Assembly: GCA_023145955.1 (NCBI GenBank)
Contig: JAGLDA010000005.1
Coordinates: forward strand, 1 to 14,402
Source: Bacteroidales bacterium
GTDB taxonomy: Bacteria > Bacteroidota > Bacteroidia > Bacteroidales > UBA1556
DNA length: 14,402 nucleotides
Direction: 5' to 3'
Shown: positions 13,269-14,402 of the stretch, piece by piece
Position numbering within the stretch: position 1 is the first letter of the stretch
Layout of the letters: every line of letters begins with the position of its first letter
The notes under the pieces: generated by a model
What the model saw: the letters and a program-made list of their open reading frames with translations, nothing else
Told to the model about the DNA's origin: nothing
Database searches by the model: none
Program-made: the position numbers and the translations under genes

Positions 13269-14384
13269 ATGTTACTTTGCGTTACTAACTTATTATTTTA
13301 TTATAAAACGAAAAAATTGACAGCTATTAAATATAAAACTATAATACTCATTGCATTATGTGCTTTTGTTAGCTCTATTGATTTATATGGTCAGCATGCA
13401 GGAAACTCTGTTTATAATTTTTTAAATGCAACCAACTCTACTAGAGTAACTGCATTGGGCTCAAATTTTCTTCCTATTTATGATAATGATATCTCTTTGG
13501 CTTACGCAAATCCTTCGCTTATAAATAAGCAAATGCATAATAATATTTCTTTAGATTATATTGATTTTATTGCAGATATTAATTCGGGATTAATTAGCTA
13601 TGCTTATAACTTTGAGAAAGTAGGTACTTTTGTTGCTAGCATGCAGTTTGCTAACTATGGCAAATTTGATCAAACTGATAATACTGGTCAAAAAATTGGT
13701 GAGTTTAATGCTTCGGATTATGCTTTTATTGTGGGTTGGTCTAAGCCTCTTTCTGAAAAATTTGTAATAGGTGCCAATATAAAAAATATTTTTTCATCCT
13801 TAGAAGAGTATAAGTCGTATGGAATTGCAGCGGATGTAGCTATTACATATTTTGATATGGATAAACAATTTTCTAGCTCTTTGCTTTTAAAGAATATGGG
13901 GAGACAAATTACATCATATGCTTCAGGAGAAAATGAACAATTGCCTTTTGATATTCAGTTGGGTATTGCCAAGAAGTTTGAACACGCGCCAATTAGGCTA
14001 GTTTTCTTATTTAATAATTTGCATAAATGGAGCCTTAATTATGAAAATCCCGATTCTGAGAAAGATATAGATCCATTTACTGGAGAGAAAAAAGAAGTAA
14101 ATAAATATGCTGAATTTGGTGATAACGCATTGCGCCACTTAGCAATGGGAGTAGAGTTCGTGCCTGGTAAAGGCAATTTTATGGTTAGAATGGGTTATAA
14201 TTATCGTCGTCAGCGAGAAATGAAGATTTATAGTAAAGCAGGCCTTGTGGGCTTTTCATTTGGCTTTGGTATTAAGGTTTATAACTTTAAAGTATCGTAT
14301 ACTAGAGCTAATTATCACTTGGCTGGTGGTACAAATACTATATCGGTAGGTACAAACTTCGATACCTTGCTTAAGGGAGAATAG
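13269..14384 (+). CDS. porQ: Type IX secretion system protein PorQ
   Basis: A predicted outer-membrane beta-barrel protein of the PorQ/PorV type, 371 residues from the ATG at 13269. A signal peptide (KYKTIILIALCAFVSS) is followed by GQHAGNSVYNFLN, close to the usual PorQ mature start, then the family signature NSTRVTALGSN (56-66), LAYANPSLIN (77-86) and repeated amphipathic strands to the C-terminus (FKVSYTRANYHLAGGTNTISVG). PorQ is associated with type IX secretion, the Bacteroidota pathway for surface and gliding proteins; its exact role is less clear than that of PorV. The start is uncertain. From ATG 13269 the signal peptide carries an odd extension (MLLCVTNLLFYYKTKK), and a promoter-like TTACTTTG followed by C lies inside it at 13272. 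Starting at TTG 13317 would give a classical signal peptide (MTAIKYKTIILIAL) and 355 residues. The gene is divergent from lgt. Confidence 0.88.
   Translation: MLLCVTNLLFYYKTKKLTAIKYKTIILIALCAFVSSIDLYGQHAGNSVYNFLNATNSTRVTALGSNFLPIYDNDISLAYANPSLINKQMHNNISLDYIDFIADINSGLISYAYNFEKVGTFVASMQFANYGKFDQTDNTGQKIGEFNASDYAFIVGWSKPLSEKFVIGANIKNIFSSLEEYKSYGIAADVAITYFDMDKQFSSSLLLKNMGRQITSYASGENEQLPFDIQLGIAKKFEHAPIRLVFLFNNLHKWSLNYENPDSEKDIDPFTGEKKEVNKYAEFGDNALRHLAMGVEFVPGKGNFMVRMGYNYRRQREMKIYSKAGLVGFSFGFGIKVYNFKVSYTRANYHLAGGTNTISVGTNFDTLLKGE
13272..13279 (+). promoter_or_regulatory. Possible promoter core inside the apparent 5' end of porQ
   Basis: TTACTTTG followed by C differs from TAnnTTTG by one base. 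If used, transcription would begin near 13284, downstream of the ATG at 13269, and translation would have to start later, most simply at TTG 13317. No TTG -33 element is visible, so the call is weak. Confidence 0.3.
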
Positions 14385-14402
14385 GGGAATTAGGAATTAA
14401 GA

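Overview
The window looks like an ordinary chromosomal segment of an AT-rich member of the Bacteroidota. Three things point there. (1) A PorQ-type protein of the type IX secretion system lies at the right end, and that system is confined to this phylum and its relatives. (2) Start codons are not preceded by strong Shine-Dalgarno sequences. (3) Nearly every transcription unit is preceded by the phylum-specific promoter core TAnnTTTG, usually followed by C, in two cases with a TTG -33 element about 20 bases upstream. I cannot assign a genus. There is no CRISPR array, transposase, integrase or rRNA.

Left part (1-5258), all genes on the minus strand: an AlbA_2/ATPase/winged-helix regulator of the Schlafen-like group, carrying an 11-bp tandem repeat near its 3' end; an initiator tRNA-Met with a clean intrinsic terminator; a saccharopine-dehydrogenase-family enzyme; and a two-gene unit of a lipoprotein M23 (LytM-type) peptidase followed by a small secreted DUF2141 protein.

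Middle (5427-8645), plus strand: an internally duplicated YccF membrane protein, a phosphoglucosamine-mutase-type enzyme (glmM) overlapping a two-helix membrane protein by one base, and a cysteine desulfurase. A hairpin at 8646-8666 separates the desulfurase from the convergent gene.

8661-10595 is the least familiar part. A protein with a probable sensory N-terminus, a coiled coil and a helix-turn-helix-like C-terminus is transcribed divergently from a small unknown Lys/Asn/Ser-rich protein. The shared intergenic region carries nine copies of TTAAGT/ACTTAA in 116 bases, spaced at roughly whole turns of the helix, next to both promoters, with a tenth copy just before the second gene. This is the best candidate here for an undescribed regulatory unit.

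Right part (10742-14384): a DUF819 membrane protein converges on a minus-strand pair, lgt (lipoprotein diacylglyceryl transferase) and an overlapping single-domain response regulator. porQ is divergent from lgt. Envelope biology recurs (Lgt, the M23 lipoprotein, PorQ, GlmM), but nothing in the layout shows that these genes form one pathway-specific cluster.
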